64,000 bases of DNA from Chryseobacterium sp. JAH (GCF_001507335.1 NZ_LMAH01000002.1:434001-498000); one strand, 5' to 3'; counted from the stretch's first letter, positions 8,175 to 18,444 are shown. The notes: generated from the sequence alone by a model not told the origin. Translations and numbers: made by a program.

Positions 8175-9230
8175 TTAGTCTTTATAATAAGCGGTGTAAA
8201 GTGCAGCACCATCAATACTTGTGCTATCTGTATTAATAAGATAAATGGGAATGTTCTTTAACATATCTTCCATCTTATCACTGATTTTAAATTTCTCGTA
8301 GAATTTATCTTTATTGATATATTGTTTGATAACGTGCGGAATATCTCCTGTGATCAACAAACCTCCTGTCGCTTTTAACTTTAAGGTAAGATTGTTTGCC
8401 TCTCTTGCCAAAAACTCTACGAATGTATCTAAAGCAATTTTGCAGATCATTACATCTTCTTCAACAGCAGCTTTGAAAATCTCTTCAGTAAAGTTTCCGT
8501 TGGCATTTGTCAATCTATCTGATAACCATTCCGGTTCCGGATGTCTTTTTACATCTCTTAAGAATCTGTAGATATTAAACAAACCTGTTTTAGATAAAAC
8601 ATTTTCCCAACTTACAATTCCGTAGATATTATTTAAAAACTGATAAAACTCTACTTCCACATTTGTACGAGGAGAAAATTCTGAGTGACCACCTTCCGTT
8701 GCGAAAGGTCTCAGGTATTTTCCGTCAAAGAAATATCCTGCTTCACCCAAACCGTTTCCAGGTGCTAAAATAGCAACATTTCCTTTCTCCAAATGACCAC
8801 TGCTGTAAATTGCATCAAGATCACTATCCTCAAGCAACGCAATACCATAGGCAGATGCTTCCTGATCGTTAAGCATCGTTACATCTTCAAATCCAAATGA
8901 ATTTTTATATTCTTCAATATCTAAGCTCCATCCCAGTCTTGCAGGAGCACTTTTACCGTTCAAAACCGGTCCCGGTACAGATATACCTAAACGTTTTACA
9001 TTTTCTAGCTGCTCTTCCTGAATAAACTGGGTAAGAATTTCAGAAAATGCAGAATATTCTTTAGTAGGATAATTTTTTTGAATTTTAGTTTCAATTCCAC
9101 CATCACCCGAAATATAATAAGCGATCGTAGTAACATCTTCGCGTAGGTTGGCACCAATGATCGAAATATTATCGTTACTGCTGTTTTTTACTCCTGGCAA
9201 AAAAAGTGGAAATTTTGGATTTAAGTTCAT
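8175..9230 (-). CDS. glk: Glucokinase family protein
   Basis: 351 residues from the ATG at 9230; a longer frame to 9248 adds six residues without support. It belongs to the glucokinase branch of the sugar-kinase (ASKHA) fold. Visible motifs are the sugar-binding stretch TMLNDQEASAYGIALL, the ATP-phosphate region LAPGNGLGEAGYFF and the hexose-binding ATEGGHSEFSPR. The first phosphate motif, normally DIGGTNxR near the N-terminus, is degenerate here (SIIGANLRED), which may lower or alter activity. The enzyme would phosphorylate glucose in the cytoplasm. Monocistronic. Confidence 0.85.
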   Translation of the reverse strand: MNLNPKFPLFLPGVKNSSNDNISIIGANLREDVTTIAYYISGDGGIETKIQKNYPTKEYSAFSEILTQFIQEEQLENVKRLGISVPGPVLNGKSAPARLGWSLDIEEYKNSFGFEDVTMLNDQEASAYGIALLEDSDLDAIYSSGHLEKGNVAILAPGNGLGEAGYFFDGKYLRPFATEGGHSEFSPRTNVEVEFYQFLNNIYGIVSWENVLSKTGLFNIYRFLRDVKRHPEPEWLSDRLTNANGNFTEEIFKAAVEEDVMICKIALDTFVEFLAREANNLTLKLKATGGLLITGDIPHVIKQYINKDKFYEKFKISDKMEDMLKNIPIYLINTDSTSIDGAALYTAYYKD

Positions 9231-9287
9231 AATCGCTAATTTTATCAAATATAATAATTGTTTTGGTAATTCTCGCTAGGTAAAAGA

Positions 9288-9315
9288 AAACCTTTTCAAA
9301 AACTCGAAAAGGTTT
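9288..9315 (-). terminator. Terminator of the outer membrane protein gene
   Basis: Perfect 10-bp stem AAACCTTTTC / GAAAAGGTTT with an 8-nt loop, 29 nt past the stop of the gene at 9344; the minus strand continues with a short T-run. Confidence 0.8.
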
Positions 9316-9343
9316 GGTTTACAATCAATTAAAATCCCTTTAA

Positions 9344-9907
9344 TTATTTCCCTAAAGGAATGTTGTAAGAAAATCCGGCTCCGATGCTTCCCACATTATA
9401 GTCTTGATCGACTACATCTCCCGTACTTCCAGAGAATACCTTCTGATATTGCAGGAAAAAATTCCAATTTCTATTGTGGTATCCAATCTCAGGTTTTAGG
9501 TAGAAACCTCCGTCTGGTCGGTCTGCTGTAGAGTTTGAAGCAACTTTATCGTCACCCACTAAAAACCCATAACCAAGGTCAGCTCCGAAATAGAAACCAG
9601 TCTGTTTAGGATAAATTCTGAATAGCGCCGCTACAGGAACTACCCCAACATCATTATTATCATACCCGTTGTTGTCTTTTCCAAAATAGTGAGTATACCC
9701 AGTGGCGATACCTAAACCGAATCCTGGAGTAATTAAATTCTGATATGCTACATCTACACCTGCTGCTGCAGAAACGTTATCTGAAGGAACCGCAATACCT
9801 CCAGTTACTCCCACTTTAATCATATTGTTCATCTGAGCACTTTGTGCACTTACTAAACCTGCTGTCAATATTCCAGCACCTAATATGGCTTGTTTAAACA
9901 TTTTCAT
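9344..9907 (-). CDS. Outer membrane beta-barrel protein
   Basis: 187 residues. The signal peptide ends near GLVSAQ (residue 22). The mature part has repeated amphipathic strands with aromatic ends (GFGLGIATGYTHYFG, GFYFGADLGYGFLVG, GGFYLKPEIGYHNRNWNFFLQYQKVF) and closes with a strand FSYNIPLGK, as in small OmpA/OmpW-like barrels of Bacteroidota. No enzymatic motif is seen. Function unknown; probably a structural or porin-like protein. Confidence 0.72.
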   Translation of the reverse strand: MKMFKQAILGAGILTAGLVSAQSAQMNNMIKVGVTGGIAVPSDNVSAAAGVDVAYQNLITPGFGLGIATGYTHYFGKDNNGYDNNDVGVVPVAALFRIYPKQTGFYFGADLGYGFLVGDDKVASNSTADRPDGGFYLKPEIGYHNRNWNFFLQYQKVFSGSTGDVVDQDYNVGSIGAGFSYNIPLGK

Positions 9908-10147
9908 AACTCTGATTTTTATAATTTTACTGAGGTGTGAGATGTAAAAATCATGCCAAGTAATTCATTTATATAAATATCAAGCCTTATGAATACTACA
10001 AAATCATGCAAATCAATCACTTAAATTCACTAAAAATTAAATTGATGTTTAACTTTACATAACGAGGGACAATAAATAATCGTTACAAATTGTTTATATG
10101 TTTTAACCTCTTCTGTCTTTACTCATCAAAAAAATAAAATCACGACT

Positions 10148-11521
10148 ATGGCTGCTTCTTTCATCAATAACAAACATCTTTTATGGCGTGCCGGTTTTGG
10201 ACCGAGAATCGATCAGGTAGATAGCCTTAAAGATGACAACGTTAAGACCATTTTGAAAGAAGTTTTCAGCGAAGAAAGCTTCTCACCTATTGCCTACGAA
10301 ACCTCTGATATAGAACCTTTAGAATATACTGATCCAACAGCGACGGCCAAGCAAAAAAGGGAAATCCAAAAAGTGAATCAAAGGCAGAATAATGAGCTTA
10401 ATTTGAATTTTCTGAAAAAAATGACCACCAGCAAAGAGCAGCTTAGAGAGAAAATGGCGTTTTTCTGGCACGGACATTTCGCAACGAGAATCAATAATCC
10501 CAAATTCAATCAGCAGCTTCTTAATGTTATTCGTGAAAAATCTTTAGGCAATTTCAAAGAGCTGCTTTTCGAAGTGAGCCGCTCTCCTGCAATGCTAAAT
10601 TTCCTTAATAATCAACAGAATAAAAAAGATCATCCCAACGAAAATTTTGCCCGAGAAGTCATGGAGCTTTTCACAATGGGAAGAGGAAATTACACAGAAT
10701 CTGATATTCGTGAAGCCGCAAGAGCATTTACAGGTTGGGGTTATGATAAAGAAGGAAATTTTAACGAAAGAAAGAAACTTCACGACACCGGCTCAAAAAC
10801 TTTTCTCGGGAAAACCGGAAATTTCACCGGAGACGATATTTTGAATATCATTTTGGAGCAGAAAGCTACAGCAGAATTTATTACGACCAAGATTTATACT
10901 TTCTTCGTTAATGAAAAGCCTGATTTAAAAATCATCAAAAACCTTAGTGAAAACTTTTATGAAGCAGGATATGATATCAAAAAACTAATGACCGAGATCT
11001 TTTCAAGTTCATGGTTCTACGATAAAAAAAATATCGGAAACAGAATAAAATCACCTACCGAGCTTTTTGCAGGAATGATGAGAATGCTGCCGATGGACAT
11101 TCAAAATCCCGAAAACATTATTGTTTATCAAAAGCTTTTGGGGCAAATGCTGCTTTATCCACCCAACGTATCAGGCTGGCCCAACGGAAAATCCTGGATT
11201 GACAGTTCGACCTTGATGCTGCGACTGCAGATTCCGCAAATTTGGTCGGGATTGAGACCGATGGAATATTCTGCAAAGGAAGACGATGATATGGATATGG
11301 GAATGAAATCCCGGGAAGCTTTAAATAAAAGTTTTAAAAATCCGAATACAACAATCGATTGGAGCAAAGTTGACAAAGCTCTATCTCAGAAAAAAGCGGA
11401 AGATTATCTGATCGTCAATTCAGAATCTTTAGATATGAATACCGTGAAACAATTTTCAGATCAGAGTATCAAAATGAATGTGATCAACCTGATGTCGACA
11501 CCAGAGTATCAGTTGATGTGA
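10148..11521 (+). CDS. DUF1800 family protein
   Basis: 457 residues. The family signature is clear: the N-terminus HLLWRAGFGPR, the central KMAFFWHGHFATRINNP, and the segment ENFAREVMELFTMGRGNYTESDIREAARAFTGW, followed by a C-terminal GWPNGKSWIDSSTL motif. No obvious signal peptide is visible. DUF1800 genes usually sit directly before a DUF1501 gene, as here (34 nt gap). The biochemical role is not established; the partner carries a Tat signal, so export as a complex is possible. Confidence 0.9.
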   Translation: MAASFINNKHLLWRAGFGPRIDQVDSLKDDNVKTILKEVFSEESFSPIAYETSDIEPLEYTDPTATAKQKREIQKVNQRQNNELNLNFLKKMTTSKEQLREKMAFFWHGHFATRINNPKFNQQLLNVIREKSLGNFKELLFEVSRSPAMLNFLNNQQNKKDHPNENFAREVMELFTMGRGNYTESDIREAARAFTGWGYDKEGNFNERKKLHDTGSKTFLGKTGNFTGDDILNIILEQKATAEFITTKIYTFFVNEKPDLKIIKNLSENFYEAGYDIKKLMTEIFSSSWFYDKKNIGNRIKSPTELFAGMMRMLPMDIQNPENIIVYQKLLGQMLLYPPNVSGWPNGKSWIDSSTLMLRLQIPQIWSGLRPMEYSAKEDDDMDMGMKSREALNKSFKNPNTTIDWSKVDKALSQKKAEDYLIVNSESLDMNTVKQFSDQSIKMNVINLMSTPEYQLM

Positions 11522-11555
11522 GAATTTAGTTTTATTAAATCCAAGCAAAGAAATT

Positions 11556-12746
11556 ATGATCATCAAAAGAAGAGACTTTTTAAAGATAAGTTCGTTGGCA
11601 ACAGCTTCATTGTTTGTTCCCAATTTTCTGAAGTCAATGACTTTAGATAATGCATTAAATCCAAATCAGAGAATACTGATCGTCCTTCAGTTCACAGGTG
11701 GAAATGACGGTTTAAACACGATCATCCCAACAAAAAATGATATTTATTTTAAAGAAAGAAACAATATTGCGATCAATGATTCTTTAGCTTTAAATGACGA
11801 AACCGGCATCAATCCTGCGCTATCTTATTTTAAAGAATTATTTGACAGTGGTGAGCTTTCCGTGATGAATAATGTAGGCTATCCCAATCCAGACAAATCC
11901 CATTTCAGAAGCATGGACATCTGGCATTCGGCAAGCAAAAGTGACGAGTTTCTCGAAACAGGATGGCTCGGAAGATTTTTGGATGAAGAATGTTATCAAT
12001 GTGAGCATCCGACTCAGGCTTTGGAAGTTGATGACATGTTGAGTTTGGCATTAAAAGGCGAAAACAATAAAGCTTTTGCCTTTAAAGATCCAAAAAAACT
12101 CTACCAGACAAGCCAGGAAAAATATTTCAAATCACTGTATGAAAGTGACCACCACCATGATGACGAAACGGTTTCTTACTTATACAAAACTTTAGGATCA
12201 ACGATCAACAACGCCGATTACATTTTCGAAAAAAGTAAAGCAAAAAAATCAACTCAAGAATACCCCAATTCAAAACTTGGAAAAGATTTCAAAACCGTTG
12301 CCTCACTGATTAAGTCTGACATCAATACGCAGGTTTACTATCTTTCAATAGGAAGTTTTGACACGCACGTCAATCAAAATGAAAGGCAGCAAAAACTGTT
12401 CGGAGAAATCAACGAGGCAGTAAAATCTTTTGTGGCAGATATGAAAGCCAATGGACTGTTTAATGATATTTTATTAATGACATTCTCTGAATTCGGTCGT
12501 CGTGTGGCTCAAAATGCCAGCAAAGGAACCGATCACGGAACTGCCAATCAGATGTTTTTCATCAGCGGTGGTTTAAAAAAGAAAGGAATTCTTAATGCTC
12601 TACCTGACCTGCAAAATCTGAATGAAGGAGATTTAATTTACACCGAAGATTTCAGAAAAGTCTACGCAACTATTCTCAAAAACTGGCTCAATGCAGACTC
12701 ATCAAAAGTTCTTAGCTGGAAAAATGGTGTGTATGATTTTGTATAA
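11556..12746 (+). CDS. DUF1501 family protein with Tat signal
   Basis: 396 residues. The N-terminus has a twin-arginine signal (KRRDFLKISSLATASLFVP), so the folded protein is exported. The body has features of the alkaline-phosphatase-like/sulfatase superfamily: QFTGGNDGLNTIIP with a metal-site GGNDG, SHFRSMDIWHSAS, and a late LLMTFSEFGRRVAQNASKGTDHGTANQMFF with a conserved D-H pair. The pair DUF1800/DUF1501 recurs in Bacteroidota and Planctomycetes with unknown substrate. It is followed by a hairpin whose T-run lies on the opposite strand. Confidence 0.9.
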   Translation: MIIKRRDFLKISSLATASLFVPNFLKSMTLDNALNPNQRILIVLQFTGGNDGLNTIIPTKNDIYFKERNNIAINDSLALNDETGINPALSYFKELFDSGELSVMNNVGYPNPDKSHFRSMDIWHSASKSDEFLETGWLGRFLDEECYQCEHPTQALEVDDMLSLALKGENNKAFAFKDPKKLYQTSQEKYFKSLYESDHHHDDETVSYLYKTLGSTINNADYIFEKSKAKKSTQEYPNSKLGKDFKTVASLIKSDINTQVYYLSIGSFDTHVNQNERQQKLFGEINEAVKSFVADMKANGLFNDILLMTFSEFGRRVAQNASKGTDHGTANQMFFISGGLKKKGILNALPDLQNLNEGDLIYTEDFRKVYATILKNWLNADSSKVLSWKNGVYDFV

Positions 12747-12750
12747 AAAA

Positions 12751-12775
12751 AGCCTTACAATTCGTCTGTAAGGCT
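12751..12775 (-). terminator. Hairpin terminator between convergent genes
   Basis: Stem AGCCTTACA / TGTAAGGCT with 7-nt loop. The T-run is on the minus strand, so it best serves the 43-residue minus-strand gene, but the hairpin also lies 4 nt past the DUF1501 stop. Confidence 0.82.
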
Positions 12776-12796
12776 CAAGGTTTAATCGGTTAATTA

Positions 12797-12928
12797 TTAG
12801 TGTGGCGAAGGAATCTGTCTATTAGGATCCTTCACTTCTTCTTTCTTTTCTGTAAATTTCTTAATAACATATTCAATGACAATGGGAACAACCATTGCTA
12901 GTACTGCTTTTAATATTCTTGATTTCAT
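12797..12928 (-). CDS. Small 43-residue protein with N-terminal hydrophobic helix
   Basis: The frame encodes 43 residues: basic start MKSRILK, a hydrophobic stretch AVLAMVVPIVIEYVI (about 8-22), then a charged tail KKFTEKKEEVKD and an end in SPH. This looks like a single-pass inner membrane or membrane-anchored peptide. It lies 58 nt downstream of the WYL regulator on the same strand and ends 21 nt before a terminator facing this way, which supports a real transcript end. No named family was recognised. Coding status is inferred from the frame, composition and terminator. Confidence 0.5.
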   Translation of the reverse strand: MKSRILKAVLAMVVPIVIEYVIKKFTEKKEEVKDPNRQIPSPH

Positions 12929-12986
12929 AAAATTTTTATTTCAAAAACAATTACAAGTTTCAAGCCAATTTTCTAATGACCTCCAA

Positions 12987-14009
12987 TTACGATCCTTCAG
13001 TCATTGAATTTTGATCCTGATAATTGGAGTAAGCAATTCTGATGCTTCTCGCAATTCTCTTTTTCAGTTTTCGTGGCGCAAGCACAGTCAGAAACTCCCC
13101 CATTCCCAGAATCGTTCTTTCCAGTTCAAAATTCAGCTGCACACAGATTTTAAAAGTCGTTCCATTTTGGTCTTCGCTTATAATCTCCTGAGAATGATGA
13201 AAAGGTTTGGTCTTTACATAAGGCGCATGCTCGGTAGTCACGATAAAAATCACATTCTGCGGTCGCTGAGTTTCAGAAACGGTCGCTCCGATCACTTCAG
13301 CAAAATAACGGTCCGCGTCAAAATCCTTGTCAATGTATTCTGTTTGGTCATCAATTTCTATTTCTTCCATTCGGTCTAAAGCCAAATTGTAAATCGCTTT
13401 TTTGTGCCAGCAGATCAAAAACCAGCGGTTATTATATTCCTTAAGCAATTGCGGATGAACGGTAATAATATTCGATTCCCTTGCCTTAAAACTTTTATAG
13501 CAAATCTTTAAAACCTTTTTATTTAAAATACTTTCATACAAAATATCAATATGCACCAGACCTTTCAGTTGCTCGTTTTTATCGAGATGAATAATCGATT
13601 TCTGACTGGTTGAATGAATAGAATCTTCCAGTTTCTGAATCACCCCATTCATCTCCTTAAACATCGAAAAATCTTTAAACTGCTTTAAAATCTGCACCGC
13701 ATTATTCATCGCTTTGAGGTCATTTTCATTCACAGAAATTTGATGAATACTGTAATCAGGATCACTGTAGCGGTAATATTTTCTGTCATAAACTTCAATC
13801 GGCGCTTCATACCCAAACTTTTCACTCCGCATATTCTGCAGATCGAGTTGCACCGTCCTCTTGCTCACAAAAGCTTCTTTCCCTTCAAACTCAAACAAAG
13901 CTTCAGAACATTCGTCCATCAGATCTTCCAGCGTATATTTTTTATACTTATTCTTCAAACATTTATCTAAAGTTTTGTAACGGATCAAAGCGTTTTTATT
14001 CGATGACAT
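12987..14009 (-). CDS. WYL-domain transcriptional regulator
   Basis: 340 residues. Residues 1-75 form a winged HTH (KNALIRYKTLDKCL, then VSKRTVQLDLQNMR as recognition helix). The WYL-domain core lies around 165-230 (KICYKSFKARESN, ITVHPQLLKEYNNRWFLICWH, LALDRMEEIEI), followed by a WCX-like C-terminal domain. WYL proteins bind small ligands or nucleic acids and control DNA-damage, RNA-repair and defence genes. It lies near the divergent rtcB gene, and I infer it controls it; ATTGCGCAAT-like palindromes before rtcB and the next gene are candidate operators. Confidence 0.9.
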   Translation of the reverse strand: MSSNKNALIRYKTLDKCLKNKYKKYTLEDLMDECSEALFEFEGKEAFVSKRTVQLDLQNMRSEKFGYEAPIEVYDRKYYRYSDPDYSIHQISVNENDLKAMNNAVQILKQFKDFSMFKEMNGVIQKLEDSIHSTSQKSIIHLDKNEQLKGLVHIDILYESILNKKVLKICYKSFKARESNIITVHPQLLKEYNNRWFLICWHKKAIYNLALDRMEEIEIDDQTEYIDKDFDADRYFAEVIGATVSETQRPQNVIFIVTTEHAPYVKTKPFHHSQEIISEDQNGTTFKICVQLNFELERTILGMGEFLTVLAPRKLKKRIARSIRIAYSNYQDQNSMTEGS

Positions 14010-14078
14010 ACAGTAAAGTTTTCATTAAGGTAAAGGTTGAAGCTGAGATTAATGTTAAAATAATATCGCGTGAAAATT

Positions 14079-14125
14079 CCCCTCCTCTGGAGGGGTTGCA
14101 AAAAATCTGATATTTTTTTTAACGG
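14079..14125. repeat. REP-like palindrome with CCCCTCC/GGAGGGG hairpin
   Basis: Arms CCCCTCC (14079-14085) and GGAGGGG (14089-14095) are followed by a second A/T hairpin and a GGGGTCGTT tail. I recall near-identical elements scattered between genes of many flavobacteria. It lies between the WYL gene and the 110-residue orphan. Confidence 0.65.
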
Positions 14126-14179
14126 GGTCGTTACACGAATCATTCAAGAAAATTGTACTGCTACAATCTCCTATCATCA

Positions 14180-14512
14180 CTATTTCCACTCTTCCCCCGT
14201 AATCGTTTTGAAAAAAACATCCGTAGAGTACGTTTCATTTTCATACACAAAGCTTTTTAAAAATGGATGTATTTCAACTGCATAATATTTCGAGCCATCC
14301 GGATAAATTCTGAACTTTATCTTCAAAACTTCTCCGTCAACCTCTTCAATATCATCGAGATTAAAAGTCGTAATCACAGGAATAATTTCCTCACCTGTCA
14401 ATGCGTTTTCCAGTCCGAAACCGTTAATCCATAATGACATTCTGAATTCATTTAAATCTGTAATAAGTTTAAAGTTCCTATTACAGAACAATTTTTCTTT
14501 TCTGTACTGCAT
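14180..14512 (-). CDS. Uncharacterised 110-residue protein
   Basis: A soluble protein without signal peptide or membrane segment. It is rich in beta-prone stretches (CNRNFKLITDLNEFRMSLWING, GEVLKIKFRIYPDGSKYYAVEIHP) and has an acidic centre (FNLDDIEEVDGE). No family was recognised. It lies 45 nt downstream of the HopJ-like gene and 170 nt upstream of the WYL gene, all on the minus strand, so the three may share a transcript. The REP element in the latter gap makes cotranscription with WYL less sure. Confidence 0.6.
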   Translation of the reverse strand: MQYRKEKLFCNRNFKLITDLNEFRMSLWINGFGLENALTGEEIIPVITTFNLDDIEEVDGEVLKIKFRIYPDGSKYYAVEIHPFLKSFVYENETYSTDVFFKTITGEEWK

Positions 14513-14557
14513 GATTACTGTTTAGTTTTCATTCTGAAAAGCAGGCAAAATCTCAAT

Positions 14558-14890
14558 CTACTTTCTCTTCAAAGCATTCCCTTCAAAAGAAACCCCATCC
14601 CAGCCATACTCGATAAAATTTCTGATATTCTGATGATCCGTCCCTTCTGGGCTTTTCAAAACATCTTCTCTGTAGAAAGCACCGAAAAGAGCAAGTGTAT
14701 CTTCCTTCGGCAAATCATTCAGCTTCGCAAAACTGAACACTTTACATGAACCATTGTTCTGCCCCGCTTCATTGACAGTACTGCCATTGGTAAACTTTGT
14801 AGGAGTAAAATCATAATGCTCATCAATAAATGCAATAACATCATTAAACTGAATCTCCCCTGCCGATTTTTCTAATTGTTCGAATAACAT
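14558..14890 (-). CDS. HopJ type III effector family-like protein
   Basis: 110 residues matching the compact HopJ family: FNDVIAFIDEHYDFTPTKFTNG, AGQNNGSCKVFSFAKLNDLP, then LALFGAFYREDVLKSPEGTDHQNIRNFIEYGWDGV. Despite the name, these proteins occur in many free-living bacteria without type III secretion, and no such system is visible here; the biological role is unknown. It is divergent from rtcB, with 269 nt between the starts, and leads a minus-strand group with the 110-residue orphan and probably the WYL regulator. Confidence 0.82.
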   Translation of the reverse strand: MLFEQLEKSAGEIQFNDVIAFIDEHYDFTPTKFTNGSTVNEAGQNNGSCKVFSFAKLNDLPKEDTLALFGAFYREDVLKSPEGTDHQNIRNFIEYGWDGVSFEGNALKRK

Positions 14891-14986
14891 AATTTTTTAT
14901 TTTAATATTAAAATTGAAAAGACTTAAAAACCACATGAGATTCTTAAGTAAATGTTTGACTATAAAAAATTTAATCAAAATCATTT

Positions 14987-15052
14987 CCCCGACCCTAAAG
15001 GAAGTGATTTAGATTAAATTTTAAGCAATTTTTCCTCCCTTTAGGGTTGGGG
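14987..15052. repeat. Large inverted repeat (REP-like) upstream of rtcB
   Basis: Arms CCCCGACCCTAAAGG (14987-15001) and CCTTTAGGGTTGGGG (15038-15052) pair over 15 bp with a single mismatch (one G-T wobble in RNA). A 36-nt AT-rich loop separates them. Similar 'CCTTTAGGGT' hairpins are common intergenic elements in flavobacteria. It lies in the divergent HopJ-rtcB spacer. Confidence 0.7.
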
Positions 15053-15096
15053 TAAAGAAAAATTGTTTAAAAATTTCTCAAAAATAATGAAAATAA

Positions 15097-16554
<1,458 letters not shown>

Positions 16555-16557
16555 TTA

Positions 16558-16740
16558 TTTCTTTTGTCTTAATACAAAAGAAACAAAAAATCAAGACTTG
16601 GAAACTTCCGCTAAAAATTAAAATTTAATCCTAAAATTCCCAAACTTGCGAATTCAAGATGAGTTCTTCGGTTCAAGATGTTGGTTGCTCTTCAAACAGT
16701 GGGAATTTTTTAACGGTTTAATTTTTAATTTTCTTAACGC
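16558..16740. repeat. Interspersed repeat downstream of rtcB
   Basis: This fills most of the 335-nt gap after rtcB. A perfect hairpin TTTCTTTTGT (16558-16567) / ACAAAAGAAA (16574-16583) is followed by long imperfect arms. CTAAAAATTAAAATTTAATCC with TAAAATTCCC (from about 16611) faces GGGAATTTTTTAACGG and TTTAATTTTTAATTTT (to about 16733). I recall this layout as a common Chryseobacterium intergenic element. The first hairpin may also end rtcB transcription. No gene is seen in the gap. Confidence 0.6.
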
Positions 16741-16853
16741 TTCATTTTCCTATGTTATATTAATAAGTTAAGAAATCAAACTCACCAATTTACAGACAAC
16801 TCATTTTATCGAGGATGAAATTTTTGCGACTTATAGTTTGAAGACTTTAAAAA

Positions 16854-16863
16854 ATTGCGCATT
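16854..16863. promoter_or_regulatory. ATTGCGCATT site before the RlaP-type gene
   Basis: Matches 9 of the 10 bases of the perfect palindrome ATTGCGCAAT found before rtcB. It sits 26 nt before the ATG. Shared placement suggests common control; a chance match of a short motif is possible. Confidence 0.35.
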
Positions 16864-16880
16864 GACGCTTAACCAAATAA

Positions 16881-17363
<483 letters not shown>

Positions 17364-17367
17364 AAAG

Positions 17368-17395
17368 AAAACCGCCTCATTACTGAAGCGGTTTT
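17368..17395. terminator. Bidirectional terminator
   Basis: Stem AAAACCGC / GCGGTTTT with 12-nt loop and T-rich flanks on both strands, between the convergent nucleotidyltransferase remnant and the cold-shock gene. Confidence 0.88.
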
Positions 17396-17418
17396 GTTTT
17401 ATATATAGTTTAAAAAAA

Positions 17419-17853
17419 CTATCTGATGATTTTGATATTGATTGCAGAGAAACCTTTTGGTGATCTTTCTTTTTCGAAAGATACTTTGTTCCCTTTCTTA
17501 ATGATATCCACACAGTTGTTGCTGTGGAAGAATACATTTTCTTTAGAATTATCTTCTGTGATAAATCCGTATCCTTTGTCGCTGAAAAATGTAACGATAC
17601 CAGATTTGATTGGATCTTCTTCCTGAATAGGAGCTGCACCCAACTGAATATTATCCAAATCGATTACACTTGCATTGCTGTTATCGGGAGGTGTACTTGT
17701 CAACTGACCGTTTGCATCTACATACATAATCATATCATCAAGACTTTTCCCTTTGTCATTGCTGTTTTTTCGGTCTTCGCGACGAATCGCTTTTTCCTTT
17801 TGCTTCTGTAATTTTTTCTTAAAGTTTTCTTTTTTTGAGAAAGAATCCGCCAT
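17419..17853 (-). CDS. Cold-shock-domain protein with basic N-terminal extension
   Basis: 144 residues. The C-terminal half (about 83-144) is a cold-shock domain: SGIVTFFSDKGYGFITED contains RNP1-type KGYGFI, and NVFFHSNNC contains RNP2-type VFFH; the domain binds single-stranded RNA or DNA. The N-terminal 35 residues are highly basic and lysine-rich (FSKKENFKKKLQKQKEK), followed by an acidic linker, so it is about twice the length of a plain CspA. This form is common in Bacteroidota. Likely an RNA chaperone in cytoplasm. Confidence 0.9.
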   Translation of the reverse strand: MADSFSKKENFKKKLQKQKEKAIRREDRKNSNDKGKSLDDMIMYVDANGQLTSTPPDNSNASVIDLDNIQLGAAPIQEEDPIKSGIVTFFSDKGYGFITEDNSKENVFFHSNNCVDIIKKGNKVSFEKERSPKGFSAINIKIIR

Positions 17854-18399
17854 ATATTATTGTATATTAATTGTTATTCTTGAATTTAAATTTTGATGAT
17901 TTATTATAATTTCATCAAAGGGTATTGTTTATCATCACTGAAGATTTCTGTTGAATTCTTCTAATGATTCCGCTGCATTAAGATAATAAATTTTTTAGAA
18001 TTTACGATCGTTACCAGAAAGTTTTTTGATTTTGTAACCACTTCAGCTCTCTGAAAGAATTAAAAGGAGTCTGAATAAATTGTCAGTATTGGTGATTCAT
18101 TTTGCCGGCACAGCTATTCATTTAGAAAAAATAAAAGTGAAAAGACGGCAGTCAGAATAAAGAAAACTGAGGGATAAAGAGTATTCTCAACTGTAAAAGT
18201 TGAAGAAAAGCAGAAACCTTCTTCTTAATTATAATGCAAATATACGACAATTCCACGGATTTTGAAGACTATTATTTAAATAATTGAATTTCAGTTTATT
18301 TCTATTGATAAAATGCATACTCAGGTTTTTACAGTTCATTATATTGAACTTATTTTTTTAAAAATCATCCGTAACAAAATAAAAACACTGACAACTAAT
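17854..18399. other. Long spacer between cold-shock gene and MarR operon
   Basis: About 550 nt of AT-rich sequence between divergent genes. No frame worth calling and no clear hairpin was found. It probably holds the promoter and 5' leader of the cold-shock gene and the marR promoter. Confidence 0.5.
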
Positions 18400-18417
18400 T
18401 AATTGATATATCAATTA
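18400..18417. promoter_or_regulatory. 18-bp palindrome, likely MarR operator
   Basis: TAATTGATATATCAATTA is a perfect 18-bp palindrome centred 37 nt before the marR ATG. Size and position are typical of an autoregulatory MarR site. A TTG within it opens a longer frame to the same gene, but a start inside an operator is less likely than the ATG at 18445. Confidence 0.65.
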
Positions 18418-18444
18418 TTGATTAATCATTTAACCAAAAATTTC

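Noticed and set aside
13011..13379. 122-residue frame antisense to the WYL gene
   Set aside because: The minus-strand WYL protein has clear family motifs throughout this segment.
18403..18444. TTG start extending MarR by 14 residues
   Set aside because: The TTG lies inside the 18-bp palindrome; the ATG at 18445 begins the normal MarR N-terminus.
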